A stretch of DNA of 64,000 nt from Thalassotalea_H castellviae (GCF_031846185.1 NZ_JAVRIF010000002.1:1-64000); one strand, 5' to 3'; numbered from the stretch's first letter, positions 34,262-44,519 are shown. Notes: generated by a model not told the origin, from the letters alone. Numbers and translations are program-made.

Positions 34262-34741
34262 TTAACGAGCAAAGTCTGTTAACGTTTTTCCTGACATTCT
34301 ATAACCTAACCATTCATGTTGTGGTTCTGCGCCCAGTGATTCATAAAACTCGCGAGAAGGAGTATTCCAATCTAAACAACTCCATTCAAAACGACCACAG
34401 CCTTCATTTAAAGCGATGTTGGCTAATGCTTTTAATAAAGCAATGCCTGCACCTTGCTCGCGATACTCGGGCGAGACATATAAGTCTTCCAAGTAAAGTC
34501 CCGGTTTTGCTAACCAAGTAGAATAATTATAAAAATACACAGAAAAGCCGATTGCTTTACCATCAAGCTCACAAATCAAACCATGTACACCACCTTTCTC
34601 ACCAAACATACTTGATTTGATCGTCTCTACTGTAGCTAGCACCTCATGTTCAGCCTTCTCGTAAATCGCAAGTTCACGAATAAAGTATAAAATGGTTTCT
34701 GCATCGTCAATCGTTGCAGTTCTGATGTTTAAATTTGACAT
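34262..34741 (-). CDS. GNAT family N-acetyltransferase
   Basis: 159 residues; Gcn5-type fold with the acetyl-CoA loop REQGAGIALLKAL (about 98-110), preceded by LEDLYVSPEYR and followed by RFEWSCLDWNTPSREFYESLGA. This motif set matches the spermidine/diamine N-acetyltransferase-like branch (thialysine acetyltransferase type), but substrate calls in this family are unreliable. Single gene; the intergenic stretches on both sides show no clear dyads. Confidence 0.88.
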   Translation of the reverse strand: MSNLNIRTATIDDAETILYFIRELAIYEKAEHEVLATVETIKSSMFGEKGGVHGLICELDGKAIGFSVYFYNYSTWLAKPGLYLEDLYVSPEYREQGAGIALLKALANIALNEGCGRFEWSCLDWNTPSREFYESLGAEPQHEWLGYRMSGKTLTDFAR

Positions 34742-35016
34742 ATATTACTCTATAAAGTGGGGGTTATTTATTAAAACATAGGGATGACAAATGTATTTCA
34801 AACGTGTAGAAATTTCATTTAGTTCCATATGATCATTTTTTAAAACTTTAACTAACTGTATAAGTTTATTTTTTTATTTATTGTAGCTGTTTTTACCTTG
34901 AACCAGTTAATATATTAACGGTCTACGTTATCAGTTTATATTTGAGTTAATCGATTACATTCAAATGATGTATGTTAGCTGATTTGTTACTTTACTTATA
35001 TCTGAAAGGAAATCTT

Positions 35017-36546
35017 GTGTTAAAAAATCTGAAAAAATTATCCTTACTATCCCGAACCGTATCGATAGTAACCATGCTCATATTTTCTGTTAATGCTATG
35101 GCTAACACTGTGAGTGTTCTTGCAAAAGATACCGCACAATATGCGGTAGAAACCTACAAAAAAGACATGATTAACAGCCTCAGCCAACTCGTAAAACATA
35201 ATACGGTTGCTGTTGAAGGAATTAAATCTACCGATAATCCTGAGCATATCGCCTTTAAGAAAACCTTAAAAACTCAAGCTGAGCAGCTAGGTTTAGATTA
35301 TCAAGATGACGGTTATGTGCTAATAATCGGTTTAGGTGATAGCCAAGAAAGACTAGGTATTATCACCCACGGTGATATTCAACCAGTTAATCCAGCTAAA
35401 TGGGCTAAATCTCCTTTTGAATTAGATAGCACCACCGAACCTGGAAAATTAATTGCTCGAGGCAGTGAAGATGATAAAGGGCCAATCTCTTCTGTACTAT
35501 ATGCCATGAAAGCCATTAAAGACAAACATATTAAATTATCTAAACGTATAGAGCTCTACGTATATATGGCGGAAGAGTCAGACTGGGGACCTTTACAAGA
35601 ATATGTGAAGAATAATGATCTCCCGCAGATAAACATTACTACTGATGCAGAATATCCTGTTGTTACTGCAGAAAAAGGCTATGGCACATTAAAAATAGCC
35701 TTTAATAAACAAGATAAATCTAGCAGCTTAGATCCATATATTAGTCATTTTGAGGGGGGATATTTTGGCAGTCAAATTCCCGAAGATGCTAAAGCCATTA
35801 TCGAAAATGCAGACATTACATTGCTACAGAAATTAATGGACAAGGTCCAGTTTTATCAAGGGATCTCTTTTGATTTAACCTTAAAAGACCAGCAATTAAT
35901 AATTACCGCTTTAGGGAAATCAGCCCATTCTTCAAAACCTCAAGAAGGGGTAAACGCTATTCCCTATTTAGCAGACTTATTGTCCAATACCCGTTGGCCC
36001 AATAATGGTGCCGGCACGTTAGTTAATTTTATTAACGATAATATTGGCTTAGGATTAGAAGGAAAAAAATTCGGCAATATCGCATACACTGACGACTTTA
36101 TGGGTCCGATGACGGTGTCTCCAACGGTAATCAAACAGAATAAAAACAATCTTGAATTAAATATCAATATAAGACGACCGAGAGGTAAGAGTGAACAGCA
36201 ATTGCGCAATGAAATCAATCATGCCATTGCCAGCTGGAAATTAAAAAATATGGCTGATATTACTGAGTTAGATCATTATATTGGCGAACCCTTTGTACAA
36301 AATAAAGCCCCACAAATCGAGACATTATTAGCTGTTTTCTCTCATTTTACTGGCATAACAGATGCCAAGCCCATTTCAATTGGCGGTGGTACAAACTCTC
36401 GTTTATTCCCTAATGCGGTATCTTTTGGGCCGTCAATGCCTGGTGCAGAATATACTGGACATTCTGAACATGAGTTTATTACCGTAGAACAATTTGCTCT
36501 TAATTTAAAAATGTATACCGCAGTTATGGTTGAATTAGCCAAATAA
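35017..36546 (+). CDS. Secreted M20-family dipeptidase (PepV/Sapep-like)
   Basis: 509 residues from GTG 35017, which is preceded by AAAGGA at ideal spacing; an ATG at 34972 upstream has no ribosome site and would spoil the signal peptide. Signal peptide KNLKKLSLLSRTVSIVTMLI to about NAMA. Di-zinc ligands are visible: His in THGDIQPV, Asp in GSEDDKGPIS, Glu pair in MAEESDWGP, Asp in ITTDAEYPV, and a C-terminal His in TGHSEHEF. The lid domain is inserted as in PepV. Role: periplasmic peptide or dipeptide hydrolysis. Converges on the DEAD-box helicase gene. Confidence 0.88.
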   Translation: MLKNLKKLSLLSRTVSIVTMLIFSVNAMANTVSVLAKDTAQYAVETYKKDMINSLSQLVKHNTVAVEGIKSTDNPEHIAFKKTLKTQAEQLGLDYQDDGYVLIIGLGDSQERLGIITHGDIQPVNPAKWAKSPFELDSTTEPGKLIARGSEDDKGPISSVLYAMKAIKDKHIKLSKRIELYVYMAEESDWGPLQEYVKNNDLPQINITTDAEYPVVTAEKGYGTLKIAFNKQDKSSSLDPYISHFEGGYFGSQIPEDAKAIIENADITLLQKLMDKVQFYQGISFDLTLKDQQLIITALGKSAHSSKPQEGVNAIPYLADLLSNTRWPNNGAGTLVNFINDNIGLGLEGKKFGNIAYTDDFMGPMTVSPTVIKQNKNNLELNINIRRPRGKSEQQLRNEINHAIASWKLKNMADITELDHYIGEPFVQNKAPQIETLLAVFSHFTGITDAKPISIGGGTNSRLFPNAVSFGPSMPGAEYTGHSEHEFITVEQFALNLKMYTAVMVELAK

Positions 36547-36585
36547 CGATAGGTAATTAACTTAGCAAGTAAAATGCACAGACAA

Positions 36586-36613
36586 AAAAGGCGAGTCAAC
36601 TGACTCGCCTTTT
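36586..36613. terminator. Bidirectional terminator between the dipeptidase and helicase genes
   Basis: A 13-bp perfect stem (AAAAGGCGAGTCA and its complement) with A and T tracts, placed between two convergent genes. Confidence 0.9.
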
Positions 36614-36643
36614 CTATATATTAATATTGTCTAATATTGGTGC

Positions 36644-38425
36644 TTAGTTTGCACGTCTTGGACGTTCAGTTCTATTTGAACGACGAGGACGATCTTTTAC
36701 CAATGCTGCATCTGACACCGAAATCTCTAAAGCTTGACGTCGAATGCGAACATTCTTTAATTGTTTAAATGACTTATCAGGCATACCTTTTGGTAACTGA
36801 ACAAAAGTATGACGTTCATGTAAGTTGATTTGTCCAATGTAGCTACTATCAAGTGAAATCTCATTGGCAATGGCACCAACAATATCACCCGGTTTAGCAC
36901 CATGCTCTTTACCAACTTCTAAACGGTAAGTCTGCCAATCTACATCGTTACGCACTTCTTTCGCTTTACGAGGCGCACGTTCACTGCGGTTATCCCTACC
37001 ACGGCCTTCACCACGAGCATCACGACGACTATCATTACGACCACGACCATCTCTATCATTACGGTTATCTGAACGCGCATCACGACGAGGCTTAGGATCT
37101 TCTTTCGGCTGTAAAGGTTGCTTTAATTGTTTTTGGAACAATAATGCTGCCGCTAAATCAGTCATCGAAAGTTCAGACTCTGCCGCCATACCTTCAATAA
37201 TTTCGCGCATTGCCGTTAAATCTTTTTCCGCAATAATTTCAGCTATTTCAGTGCGTGTTCTTTCGATACGTTTTTTACCAATTTCTTGAATATTTGGTAA
37301 ATCATAAGGTTTCACAACGCCTGAAGTTAAACGTTCATAATGACGTAATGAATACATTTCGCGCGGACGAACAAACGATATAGATGTACCTTCACGACCG
37401 GCACGACCAGTACGACCAATACGGTGAACATAAGATTCATTATCACTCGGTAAATCGTAGTTAATGACTAACGAAATACGCGGAATATCTAAACCACGAG
37501 CAACCACATCTGTAGCGACTAAAATTGAAGAACCACCAGATTTTAATTGATCAATAGTTCGTTCGCGTTGCTGCTGGTTCATATCACCGTTTAACGCCAA
37601 TGCAGGGTAACCTGCACGCTCTAATTTTTCAGCAACATCAACAGTATCGTTTCGGGTGCGTACGAAAATAATCATCGCATCATAATCAACAATTTCAGCA
37701 ATACGTGTTAATGCAGTAATTTTTTGAATTCCGCTAACTTTCCAAGCATATTGCGTAATATTCGCTTTTTCTTTCTTAACCGCGGCAATTTTTACATGCA
37801 CAGGATCTTTTAAGAAACGATTGGCAATTTTACGAATGCCAGCAGGCATTGTTGCTGAAAACAAACACATTTGTGTAGATTCAGGCACATGATCTAGTGT
37901 CCAAGTAATGTCTTCTAAAAAGCCCATGTTTAACATTTCATCAGCTTCATCAAGTACACAAACTTTTAATTGATCTAATTTAAGGCTCTTACGACGTAAG
38001 TGATCCATTAAACGACCAGGTGTGCCAACAACCACTTGCGCACCGCGCTCTAATTGTTGAAATTGTGGACCATAAGATTGACCACCATATAAAGTAGCAA
38101 CCTTAAGACCTTTAATATTTTTCGCAAATGATTCAATGGCTTCAGCCACTTGCATCGCTAACTCACGAGTTGGTGCTAATACCATCAATTGTGGTTTTCT
38201 AATTGATGTATCAATTTTTGCTAAGGCAGGTAAGCCAAAAGCAGCTGTTTTACCTGTACCCGTTTGTGCTTCACCTAAAACATCATAACCTTCTAATAAA
38301 GGTGGAATTGTTTTTGATTGAATAGGCGTTGCATTCTCAAAACCAAGTGTTTTAAGGGCAGATAATAAGTTTTCAGGCAAACCAAGGCCATCAAAGCCTA
38401 CAGAGGCATTGTCAATATTTAACAT
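36644..38425 (-). CDS. deaD: DEAD-box RNA helicase DeaD/CsdA
   Basis: 593 residues. Q motif (ATPIQSKTIP), Walker A AQTGTGKT at about 54-61, PTRELA, DEAD box (VLDEADEML) at about 159, SAT, and HRIGRTGRAGREG at about 330; then a helical dimerisation region, an Arg/Asp/Gly-rich stretch (about 440-490) and a C-terminal DbpA-type RNA-binding domain ending in Arg-rich NRTERPRRAN. Unwinds RNA in cold adaptation, ribosome assembly and mRNA decay. A promoter 190 bp upstream and a long structured leader fit cold-shock style control. Confidence 0.93.
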   Translation of the reverse strand: MLNIDNASVGFDGLGLPENLLSALKTLGFENATPIQSKTIPPLLEGYDVLGEAQTGTGKTAAFGLPALAKIDTSIRKPQLMVLAPTRELAMQVAEAIESFAKNIKGLKVATLYGGQSYGPQFQQLERGAQVVVGTPGRLMDHLRRKSLKLDQLKVCVLDEADEMLNMGFLEDITWTLDHVPESTQMCLFSATMPAGIRKIANRFLKDPVHVKIAAVKKEKANITQYAWKVSGIQKITALTRIAEIVDYDAMIIFVRTRNDTVDVAEKLERAGYPALALNGDMNQQQRERTIDQLKSGGSSILVATDVVARGLDIPRISLVINYDLPSDNESYVHRIGRTGRAGREGTSISFVRPREMYSLRHYERLTSGVVKPYDLPNIQEIGKKRIERTRTEIAEIIAEKDLTAMREIIEGMAAESELSMTDLAAALLFQKQLKQPLQPKEDPKPRRDARSDNRNDRDGRGRNDSRRDARGEGRGRDNRSERAPRKAKEVRNDVDWQTYRLEVGKEHGAKPGDIVGAIANEISLDSSYIGQINLHERHTFVQLPKGMPDKSFKQLKNVRIRRQALEISVSDAALVKDRPRRSNRTERPRRAN

Positions 38426-38608
38426 AAATTTTGTCTTCTCAATGGCAGGTATAGTTGTAAACTAACAACCCCTGCGTTCAATAACGAGGAAACCACCGGA
38501 AGACTCAAGGCACATTCTAAAGCTTAGTTAGGAAACTAGCTGGGCAAGTCTATTGGGATAACCCCACACTATAAATATATCAAGTACATCCAACGACTTG
38601 ATATCGAG
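38426..38608 (-). promoter_or_regulatory. Long structured 5' leader of deaD
   Basis: Between the predicted transcription start and the ATG there are about 183 nt. At the 5' end ATATCAAGT (rc) and ACTTGATAT form a 9-bp hairpin (38577-38604); AGCTAGTT/AACTAAGCT forms a second with one bulge (38520-38541); GTTGT/ACAAC a third (38449-38464). Cold-shock mRNAs including deaD/csdA carry long structured leaders in enterics; similarity in mechanism is inference. Confidence 0.55.
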
Positions 38609-38614
38609 GCGCGC

Positions 38615-38642
38615 ATTATACAGAGGTGAAAATTAGAAGCAA
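38615..38642 (-). promoter_or_regulatory. Sigma-70 promoter of deaD
   Basis: On the minus strand TTGCTT, 16-bp spacer, perfect TATAAT. GC-rich GCGCGCC follows, a stringent-type discriminator. Confidence 0.7.
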
Positions 38643-38664
38643 GGAAAACTACAAGAAACGTAAA

Positions 38665-38699
38665 AAATAACGCTAAATTATCGCAATTTAACGTTATTT
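38665..38699 (-). terminator. Terminator after the DGSG-repeat lipoprotein
   Basis: AAATAACG/CGTTATTT and TAAATT/AATTTA pair across one mismatch around a 5-nt loop, and on the minus strand a T6 tract follows. It lies 26 bases past the lipoprotein stop. Confidence 0.82.
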
Positions 38700-38725
38700 A
38701 CCGGCAAAATTGTGCTATTTATCGA

Positions 38726-39550
38726 TCAGCTATCAATATTAAAACCACCTTTAACATTCTTGACTTTTAAGCCACCTGAGCCTGATTCTAAAATTTTCAA
38801 ACCGCCTGCATTATCGACCGTTATACTACCTGAACCATCATCAATGGTTACCATACCGGTAATTTCTTTAACCGTTAAATCGCCAGAGCCGTCATCAAAG
38901 TCGGCACTTCCATCAATATTGCTCGCATAGATCGTTCCTGAGCCATCATCTACGTTAAGATTACCTTTGATTTCATGGATATTTATTTCACCAGAGCCAT
39001 CAATAATTTTTAAGTTGCCAGTAATTTGACTCACATCTATTTCACCTGAGCCATCATTAATATTAATATCGCCATTAATATCTTTTACCAACAGTCCACC
39101 AGAGCCATCTTTAATATCTAATTGACCGTTTAAGTTTTGCACATCAATATCACCCGATCCGTCATCAATAGTTAACGACATAGATTTAGGAAGTTGTATA
39201 ACCACATCAATATGTGGCGAGTCACCCACCCAAAAACCAGATGTACTATGGTTTTTAGCAACAAAGTAACCTGAATTCCCCGACTTATTTAGGGTAAGTT
39301 CATAATTGTCGGTATACTTTTTATCCGTATAAATATCCGCTGTTACTCTAATTTCAGTTAACTCTGCATTGCCTATCACGCTGAGTGAACCACTGCCCGT
39401 TTCAATATCTAAAGCGGTTAATTCACTCGCGTCTATAGAAAGTTCTTTTTGCATATGAAAATCTGCGCGAGAAGGTGACGAAGCAATGACTACGCAACCA
39501 CTCATTAAAGTAGTAAGAGTTATGGCTGAAATTATTTTTATATGTTTCAT
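38726..39550 (-). CDS. DUF4097-like lipoprotein with 18-residue DGSG repeats
   Basis: 274 residues. Lipobox LMSGC (Cys19). After an N-terminal beta domain (to about 125), the sequence consists of 18-residue units of the form DGSG-x-I-x-V-x-x-I-x-G-x-L-x-I-x, seven with DGSG and flanking variants (TGSG, ESGSG). This is the head-GIN/DUF4097 adhesin-like family, expected to form a right- or left-handed beta-helix with one turn per unit, facing the periplasm or surface. Function is unknown. Single gene between deaD and the nuo operon with its own terminator. Confidence 0.85.
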   Translation of the reverse strand: MKHIKIISAITLTTLMSGCVVIASSPSRADFHMQKELSIDASELTALDIETGSGSLSVIGNAELTEIRVTADIYTDKKYTDNYELTLNKSGNSGYFVAKNHSTSGFWVGDSPHIDVVIQLPKSMSLTIDDGSGDIDVQNLNGQLDIKDGSGGLLVKDINGDININDGSGEIDVSQITGNLKIIDGSGEINIHEIKGNLNVDDGSGTIYASNIDGSADFDDGSGDLTVKEITGMVTIDDGSGSITVDNAGGLKILESGSGGLKVKNVKGGFNIDS

Positions 39551-39758
39551 CTACGATATTCCTTGAATAATAAATAAAAGATCAACGTTCTGATCATTTT
39601 TAGCAAGAATATATACAAACATCACGCCAACATGTTTTTTACAAGATTAACAATACGTTAGTAATTTTTTTCTATTAAGTAAGTTGTTTAATGACATATT
39701 AGTCGTCAAGAAAACAATTAGTTTGTGAAATTAACCAAGCCGTTATTTTATAAAAGGT

Positions 39759-41207
39759 TTAAATCGCTTGTAAAACTCTGCCGATAGCATTAGGGAAAAT
39801 ACCAATCGCTAAGCCGGTAAAAATCAATAAGATAACCGCACACTTTTCCAGTATTGACATTGAAGCCGGAGGTAAATCATCACGAGGTTTTTCCAACGAA
39901 AACAATGAAAATATAACCGGTAAATAATACGCTAAAGCAATACCGCTGCCGATAATTAACGCGGCTAATAACGCCCATAATGCCTGATTTGCCGCTAAAG
40001 TGATTAAATAAAACTTACCGATAAAACCGGCAGTTAAAGGGATGCCAGCAAAGCTTAACAAAGAAAAAATGAGTAACGTGGCCCTCAAAGGTTGTTGCCA
40101 AAATAAACCACGCCAATCATTAATCGTAATGTCTTGATACACCTCACTATCGCGATTCATCAAGGTAATAACTGTGAATATTGATGCATTAGCTAAAAGA
40201 TAAGCCGTTAAATAAAACAGCACACTTTGCCACGCCATATTTAAACCTTTGCTGTCACTGATCAGCAACACGATTAGAAGATACCCCATATGTGCAATAG
40301 AAGAATAAGCCAATAAGCGCTTAATAGATTGTTGTTTTAATGCCAAACTATTCCCAACTATCATCGATAAAATGGCAATCCAAGCGATAAATTCAAACAG
40401 TTTATCATTTTGTAATAACATTAAATTTGTAGCGGTATAACAGCATTTTAATAACACAATAAACATCGCACATTTCGAGACAGTCGCCAATAACATAGCC
40501 ACAGGGGAACTCGCCCCTTGATAAACGTCTGGTGTCCAAAAATGAAAAGGCACTAAAGATAACTTGAAGGCAACTCCTGAAAAAAACAGCATAAAACCAA
40601 TTTGATATAGCAAAGATATTTTCAATAAAGTGACATTTTCCAAGCCAGTTTGTGTAAAGCTTAAATCCCCCGTTTGGGCATACATAAACGCAATACCAAG
40701 TAACATAAAACTTGATGCACTGGCACTTAATATTAAATATTTAAATCCAGTTTCTACGGCATTGGGCGCTTTTCGACAATAACCAACTAATCCAACAATG
40801 GCGATGCTTAATAATTCAAAACCTAAAAACAAACTAGCAAAATGATCACTAACAACTAAAATTCCAGCACCCAATACCACTAGTAATAATAATAAATAGT
40901 ATTCATCATGAACGTCTTCGACTTGTTTAAGCATAATTTTACTTAAATACAAACAAACGATACTGGCCGATAACACTAAAATAAAAGCAAAGCGGCTATA
41001 GTCATCAACCGCTAACAACATAGTTACCGATATTTTATCAAAACCAAAACCATGAATAGTTGCGACCAAAGAAAGGATTAAAGTGAACAAAGTAAAGTTT
41101 GCGATCAGTTGCTGACTTCTTCGCCATGCAACTAACAACATAGCAAGAACAATACCTGCGGCAATTATTAATTGTGGGACAATCATACTAAGGGCAAATA
41201 AATCCAT
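39759..41207 (-). CDS. nuoN: NADH-quinone oxidoreductase subunit N
   Basis: Antiporter-like proton-pumping subunit of complex I; 482 residues, about 14 transmembrane helices. Contains the conserved Lys-bearing GFKYLILSASASSFMLLG and the broken-helix motif VPFHFWTPDVYQGASSPV of the Mrp/ND2 family. Last gene of the nuo operon; its start lies 2 bases after the nuoM stop. No clear hairpin terminator was seen after it. Confidence 0.96.
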   Translation of the reverse strand: MDLFALSMIVPQLIIAAGIVLAMLLVAWRRSQQLIANFTLFTLILSLVATIHGFGFDKISVTMLLAVDDYSRFAFILVLSASIVCLYLSKIMLKQVEDVHDEYYLLLLLVVLGAGILVVSDHFASLFLGFELLSIAIVGLVGYCRKAPNAVETGFKYLILSASASSFMLLGIAFMYAQTGDLSFTQTGLENVTLLKISLLYQIGFMLFFSGVAFKLSLVPFHFWTPDVYQGASSPVAMLLATVSKCAMFIVLLKCCYTATNLMLLQNDKLFEFIAWIAILSMIVGNSLALKQQSIKRLLAYSSIAHMGYLLIVLLISDSKGLNMAWQSVLFYLTAYLLANASIFTVITLMNRDSEVYQDITINDWRGLFWQQPLRATLLIFSLLSFAGIPLTAGFIGKFYLITLAANQALWALLAALIIGSGIALAYYLPVIFSLFSLEKPRDDLPPASMSILEKCAVILLIFTGLAIGIFPNAIGRVLQAI

Positions 41208-41209
41208 GG

Positions 41210-42646
41210 TTATAGCCCTCCATTAAACGAATATTGCAAAATTAAATTGGGAAATAATCCGAGCACTAACAGAAAGATAAACAGACTTGTTGCAATAAAC
41301 CTTTCTCTTATCGATAAATCAATAAAGCTATTTTTTACCGGGCCTTGAAAACTAGATTGAAACAGTAACATGCCATAAATTGCTGATCCGATAATGCCTA
41401 AGGCCGCTAAAATTGTGATCAAAGGGAACCGTTGAAAAGCGCCGATTAAACTATAAAATTCACCAATAAAATTCGCTAAACCTGGCATACCAAACGCTGC
41501 GGCTACAAATGCCAAAGCAAAGCCTCCCATCACGGGGGAGGCTCGCCAAAAGCCTCCCATTTCCCTTAAATCTCGTGAATGGATCCGCGCATAGATCATG
41601 CCTGCAAAGGTAAATAATGCCGCACTGCTCAAACCATGAGCGACCAAAGTAATAATCACCCCTTGAAAAGCATTCGCATTAAACGCGAATAACGCCAACA
41701 TCACAAAGCCCATATGACTGATACTGCTATATGCCACCAAACGTTTAAAATCAGTTTGTGCAAAGGCCATTTTGGCGCCATATAAGATGCTTATTAAAGC
41801 TAATACAGCGGCAATAGGCGCAAATTCCTCACTAGCTTGTGGAAATAAGACGATAACAAAACGAATGAGTCCATAAGCTCCTGTTTTTAATAAAATGCCG
41901 GCAAGTAATACACTACCTGCCGTTGGGGCTTGTGTATGAGCATCAGGCAACCAACTATGAACAGGAAAAGAAGGTAGCTTCACGGCAAAAGCAATAAAAA
42001 AACCTAACATTAAATAATAACTATAATCAGCAGGAAGGGTTAATGTTAACCAGTCTTGATAAGCGAAACTTAGTTGGCCTTCTTGCTGTTGATGAATAAA
42101 AGCCATTAATATAATGGCAATAAGCATTAATAAACTACTTACTTGCGTAAAGATGAAAAATTTAATTGCTGCAAAATGACGGTTTTCATGACCCCAAATT
42201 GCAATCAGTGCGGTCATAGGTAATAACATCACTTCCCAAAAGAAGAAAAACAAAAACATATCTACCGCGGTAAAAACCCCAATAATGCCAGCGATGGTGG
42301 TTAATAAATTAAAATAATAGAAACCTTGTCGGTGCGTGATCTCACGCCATGAAATTAAAATGGCAACCACAGTGAGTATGAAAGTAAGTAATAATAGCAA
42401 GATACTTAAATGATCTAAGGCAATCATATAATGGATATTAAAAACAGAAATCCATGTAACCTTAGTGAGTAACACTAACTCAGCATAACTTTCTGGCGAG
42501 GTGGCGATGTAAAGTGTAAAACTACTTCCAAGTATGATCGTGGCTAACAACGCAATAAACTTTGCTTGCCCTGACCGTTTAGTTTCCATATACCAAGCGA
42601 AACCGCCAGAGAAAACAAGTCCGATCATCAGTAAAGAAATGATCAT
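41210..42646 (-). CDS. nuoM: NADH-quinone oxidoreductase subunit M
   Basis: Proton-pumping antiporter-like subunit; 478 residues and about 14 helices. Key features: the Glu in FFFFWEVMLLPM, the broken-helix motif PSFPVHSWLPDAHTQAPTAGSV and the SISHMGFVMLALF segment. I start at ATG 42646, which shares ATGA with the nuoL stop and has AGGAGG upstream; a further-upstream start would add 19 residues that do not resemble the family. Confidence 0.95.
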   Translation of the reverse strand: MIISLLMIGLVFSGGFAWYMETKRSGQAKFIALLATIILGSSFTLYIATSPESYAELVLLTKVTWISVFNIHYMIALDHLSILLLLLTFILTVVAILISWREITHRQGFYYFNLLTTIAGIIGVFTAVDMFLFFFFWEVMLLPMTALIAIWGHENRHFAAIKFFIFTQVSSLLMLIAIILMAFIHQQQEGQLSFAYQDWLTLTLPADYSYYLMLGFFIAFAVKLPSFPVHSWLPDAHTQAPTAGSVLLAGILLKTGAYGLIRFVIVLFPQASEEFAPIAAVLALISILYGAKMAFAQTDFKRLVAYSSISHMGFVMLALFAFNANAFQGVIITLVAHGLSSAALFTFAGMIYARIHSRDLREMGGFWRASPVMGGFALAFVAAAFGMPGLANFIGEFYSLIGAFQRFPLITILAALGIIGSAIYGMLLFQSSFQGPVKNSFIDLSIRERFIATSLFIFLLVLGLFPNLILQYSFNGGL

Positions 42647-44511
42647 AATAACCAGCCTCCTATAAAGCAGACTAAACCAATAGCAAAAGCCGCAGCATAC
42701 CAACGCATCAAACCATTTTGACTATAAACTAAGATATCTCGCCATAGGCCAACATACCATGTAATACTCATGATACATTGATCGACCACATCACGTTTAT
42801 TTAAGCGTGCGATAAAAACAAAAGGTTTAATAAACACTAATTCATATAAATGATCAAAACCAAGCCCTGAAAAACAATAGCGAACAATCGGGTTTTGATT
42901 TTCCTTTAGTTGGGCCTGTTGATAAATATTAGGCTCTGCACTGCGATACTGACTAAAATAAAACCAAGAAAATACAATGCCAACAATAGGAGTTGCAATC
43001 GCGACACTGTGTAACCACTTTGGCTCAACGACATTGTTTACGCCTTGAGTTGTGTTAACAAACACTCCAGACAAGTCAGGTACAAGAAAACCACCAACAA
43101 GTGATAATAAAGCTAAAGTAATTAACGATGCTTTTAACCCCTTATTTGATAAGTTTGTCACTGGATGACTAAAACGTTCTTGACCAAGAAAAGCAATGAA
43201 AAATAATCGACAACTATAAACACTGGTTAAAAAAGCGCCTAAAATTGCACACCACCATAATGCTTGTCCTGCGGTTGCCGAGGACCAAAGTTGGCCAATA
43301 ATAGCTTCTTTTGAGAAAAAACCTGACGTTCCCGGTAACGCCATCAGGCAGATCAAACCAATAATAAACAAACTTGATTCGAACGGTAAACGCTTTAACA
43401 CGCCACCCATTTTAAAAACATTTTGTTGGTGATGTAGTGCATAAATAACCGCGCCTGCCGTTAAAAACAACAAGGCTTTGAAAAAAGCATGGGTCATTAA
43501 ATGGAAAATCCCCGCAGACCAAGCGCCAGCACCTAAACCTAACATCATATAACCAATCTGACTCATGGTGGAATAAGCTAAAACCCGTTTGATATCAGTT
43601 TGCACCAGTGCCGAAATACCGGCAAGAAGTAAGGTAATGGCTCCTATCCAAGCAACATAATTCATCACTTGAGGAGACAAAATAAATAATCCGTTCATCC
43701 TAGCAATTAAATATACACCTGCCGTGACCATAGTAGCGGCATGAATCAAGGCGCTGACAGGTGTTGGTCCAGCCATAGCATCAGGTAACCAGGTTTGTAA
43801 TGGCAGTTGTGCTGATTTTCCTACTGCGCCGCCCAACAATAATAAACAAATCCAATAAGCGTCATTATTACCTAATTGCCATTGAGCGCTGGCAAGTTCA
43901 CTTACATCAACAATATTTACACTTCCTAACGCATTAAAGAGCATAAATAGCCCTATAGCCATAGAAGTATCGCCAATACGCGTCACAATAAACGCTTTTC
44001 TTGCTGCTAATACATTGGCTTTTTCTTGATACCAAAAGCCAATCAATAAAAAGCTACATAAGCCAACACCTTCCCAACCTAAATACAGTAAAACTAAATT
44101 ATCAGCTAAAACTAAAATCAGCATCGCTACGATAAATAAATTCATATAGGCCATGAAACGGCCAAAATTTTCATCTTCCTTCATATAAACTGCGGCAAAA
44201 AGATGAATAAGAAATCCCACGCAAGACACGACACAAATCATCACCGCAGACAAAGCATCTAAGTAAAAAGAAAAATTGACACTGACAAAGCTATCGCCAT
44301 CACTGAGAGAGAACCAACGCCATAAATGTGAAGTTATCACGCCATCTGGGGCTTGGTTTAAAGCATTAAATAACACTAAACTCGTGATAGCACACAACAA
44401 CATAGCCCCGACACTCAGTACACTGGTTTGCCACCACGACAGTTGTTTTTTTAATAAAATGATCAACAAGAAGCTGATTAATGGGTAAAAAGGCAAAAAG
44501 CTTAATAACAT
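42643..44511 (-). CDS. nuoL: NADH-quinone oxidoreductase subunit L
   Basis: Largest antiporter-like subunit, with the lateral helix that runs along the membrane arm. 622 residues. Motifs: YLGWEGVGLCSFLLIGFWY, broken helix KSAQLPLQTWLPDAMAGPTPVSALIHAATMV-type region, and the C-terminal half that forms helix HL. Overlaps nuoM by 4 bases (ATGA); starts 8 bases after the nuoK stop. Confidence 0.96.
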   Translation of the reverse strand: MLLSFLPFYPLISFLLIILLKKQLSWWQTSVLSVGAMLLCAITSLVLFNALNQAPDGVITSHLWRWFSLSDGDSFVSVNFSFYLDALSAVMICVVSCVGFLIHLFAAVYMKEDENFGRFMAYMNLFIVAMLILVLADNLVLLYLGWEGVGLCSFLLIGFWYQEKANVLAARKAFIVTRIGDTSMAIGLFMLFNALGSVNIVDVSELASAQWQLGNNDAYWICLLLLGGAVGKSAQLPLQTWLPDAMAGPTPVSALIHAATMVTAGVYLIARMNGLFILSPQVMNYVAWIGAITLLLAGISALVQTDIKRVLAYSTMSQIGYMMLGLGAGAWSAGIFHLMTHAFFKALLFLTAGAVIYALHHQQNVFKMGGVLKRLPFESSLFIIGLICLMALPGTSGFFSKEAIIGQLWSSATAGQALWWCAILGAFLTSVYSCRLFFIAFLGQERFSHPVTNLSNKGLKASLITLALLSLVGGFLVPDLSGVFVNTTQGVNNVVEPKWLHSVAIATPIVGIVFSWFYFSQYRSAEPNIYQQAQLKENQNPIVRYCFSGLGFDHLYELVFIKPFVFIARLNKRDVVDQCIMSITWYVGLWRDILVYSQNGLMRWYAAAFAIGLVCFIGGWLL

Positions 44512-44519
44512 AATATCTC

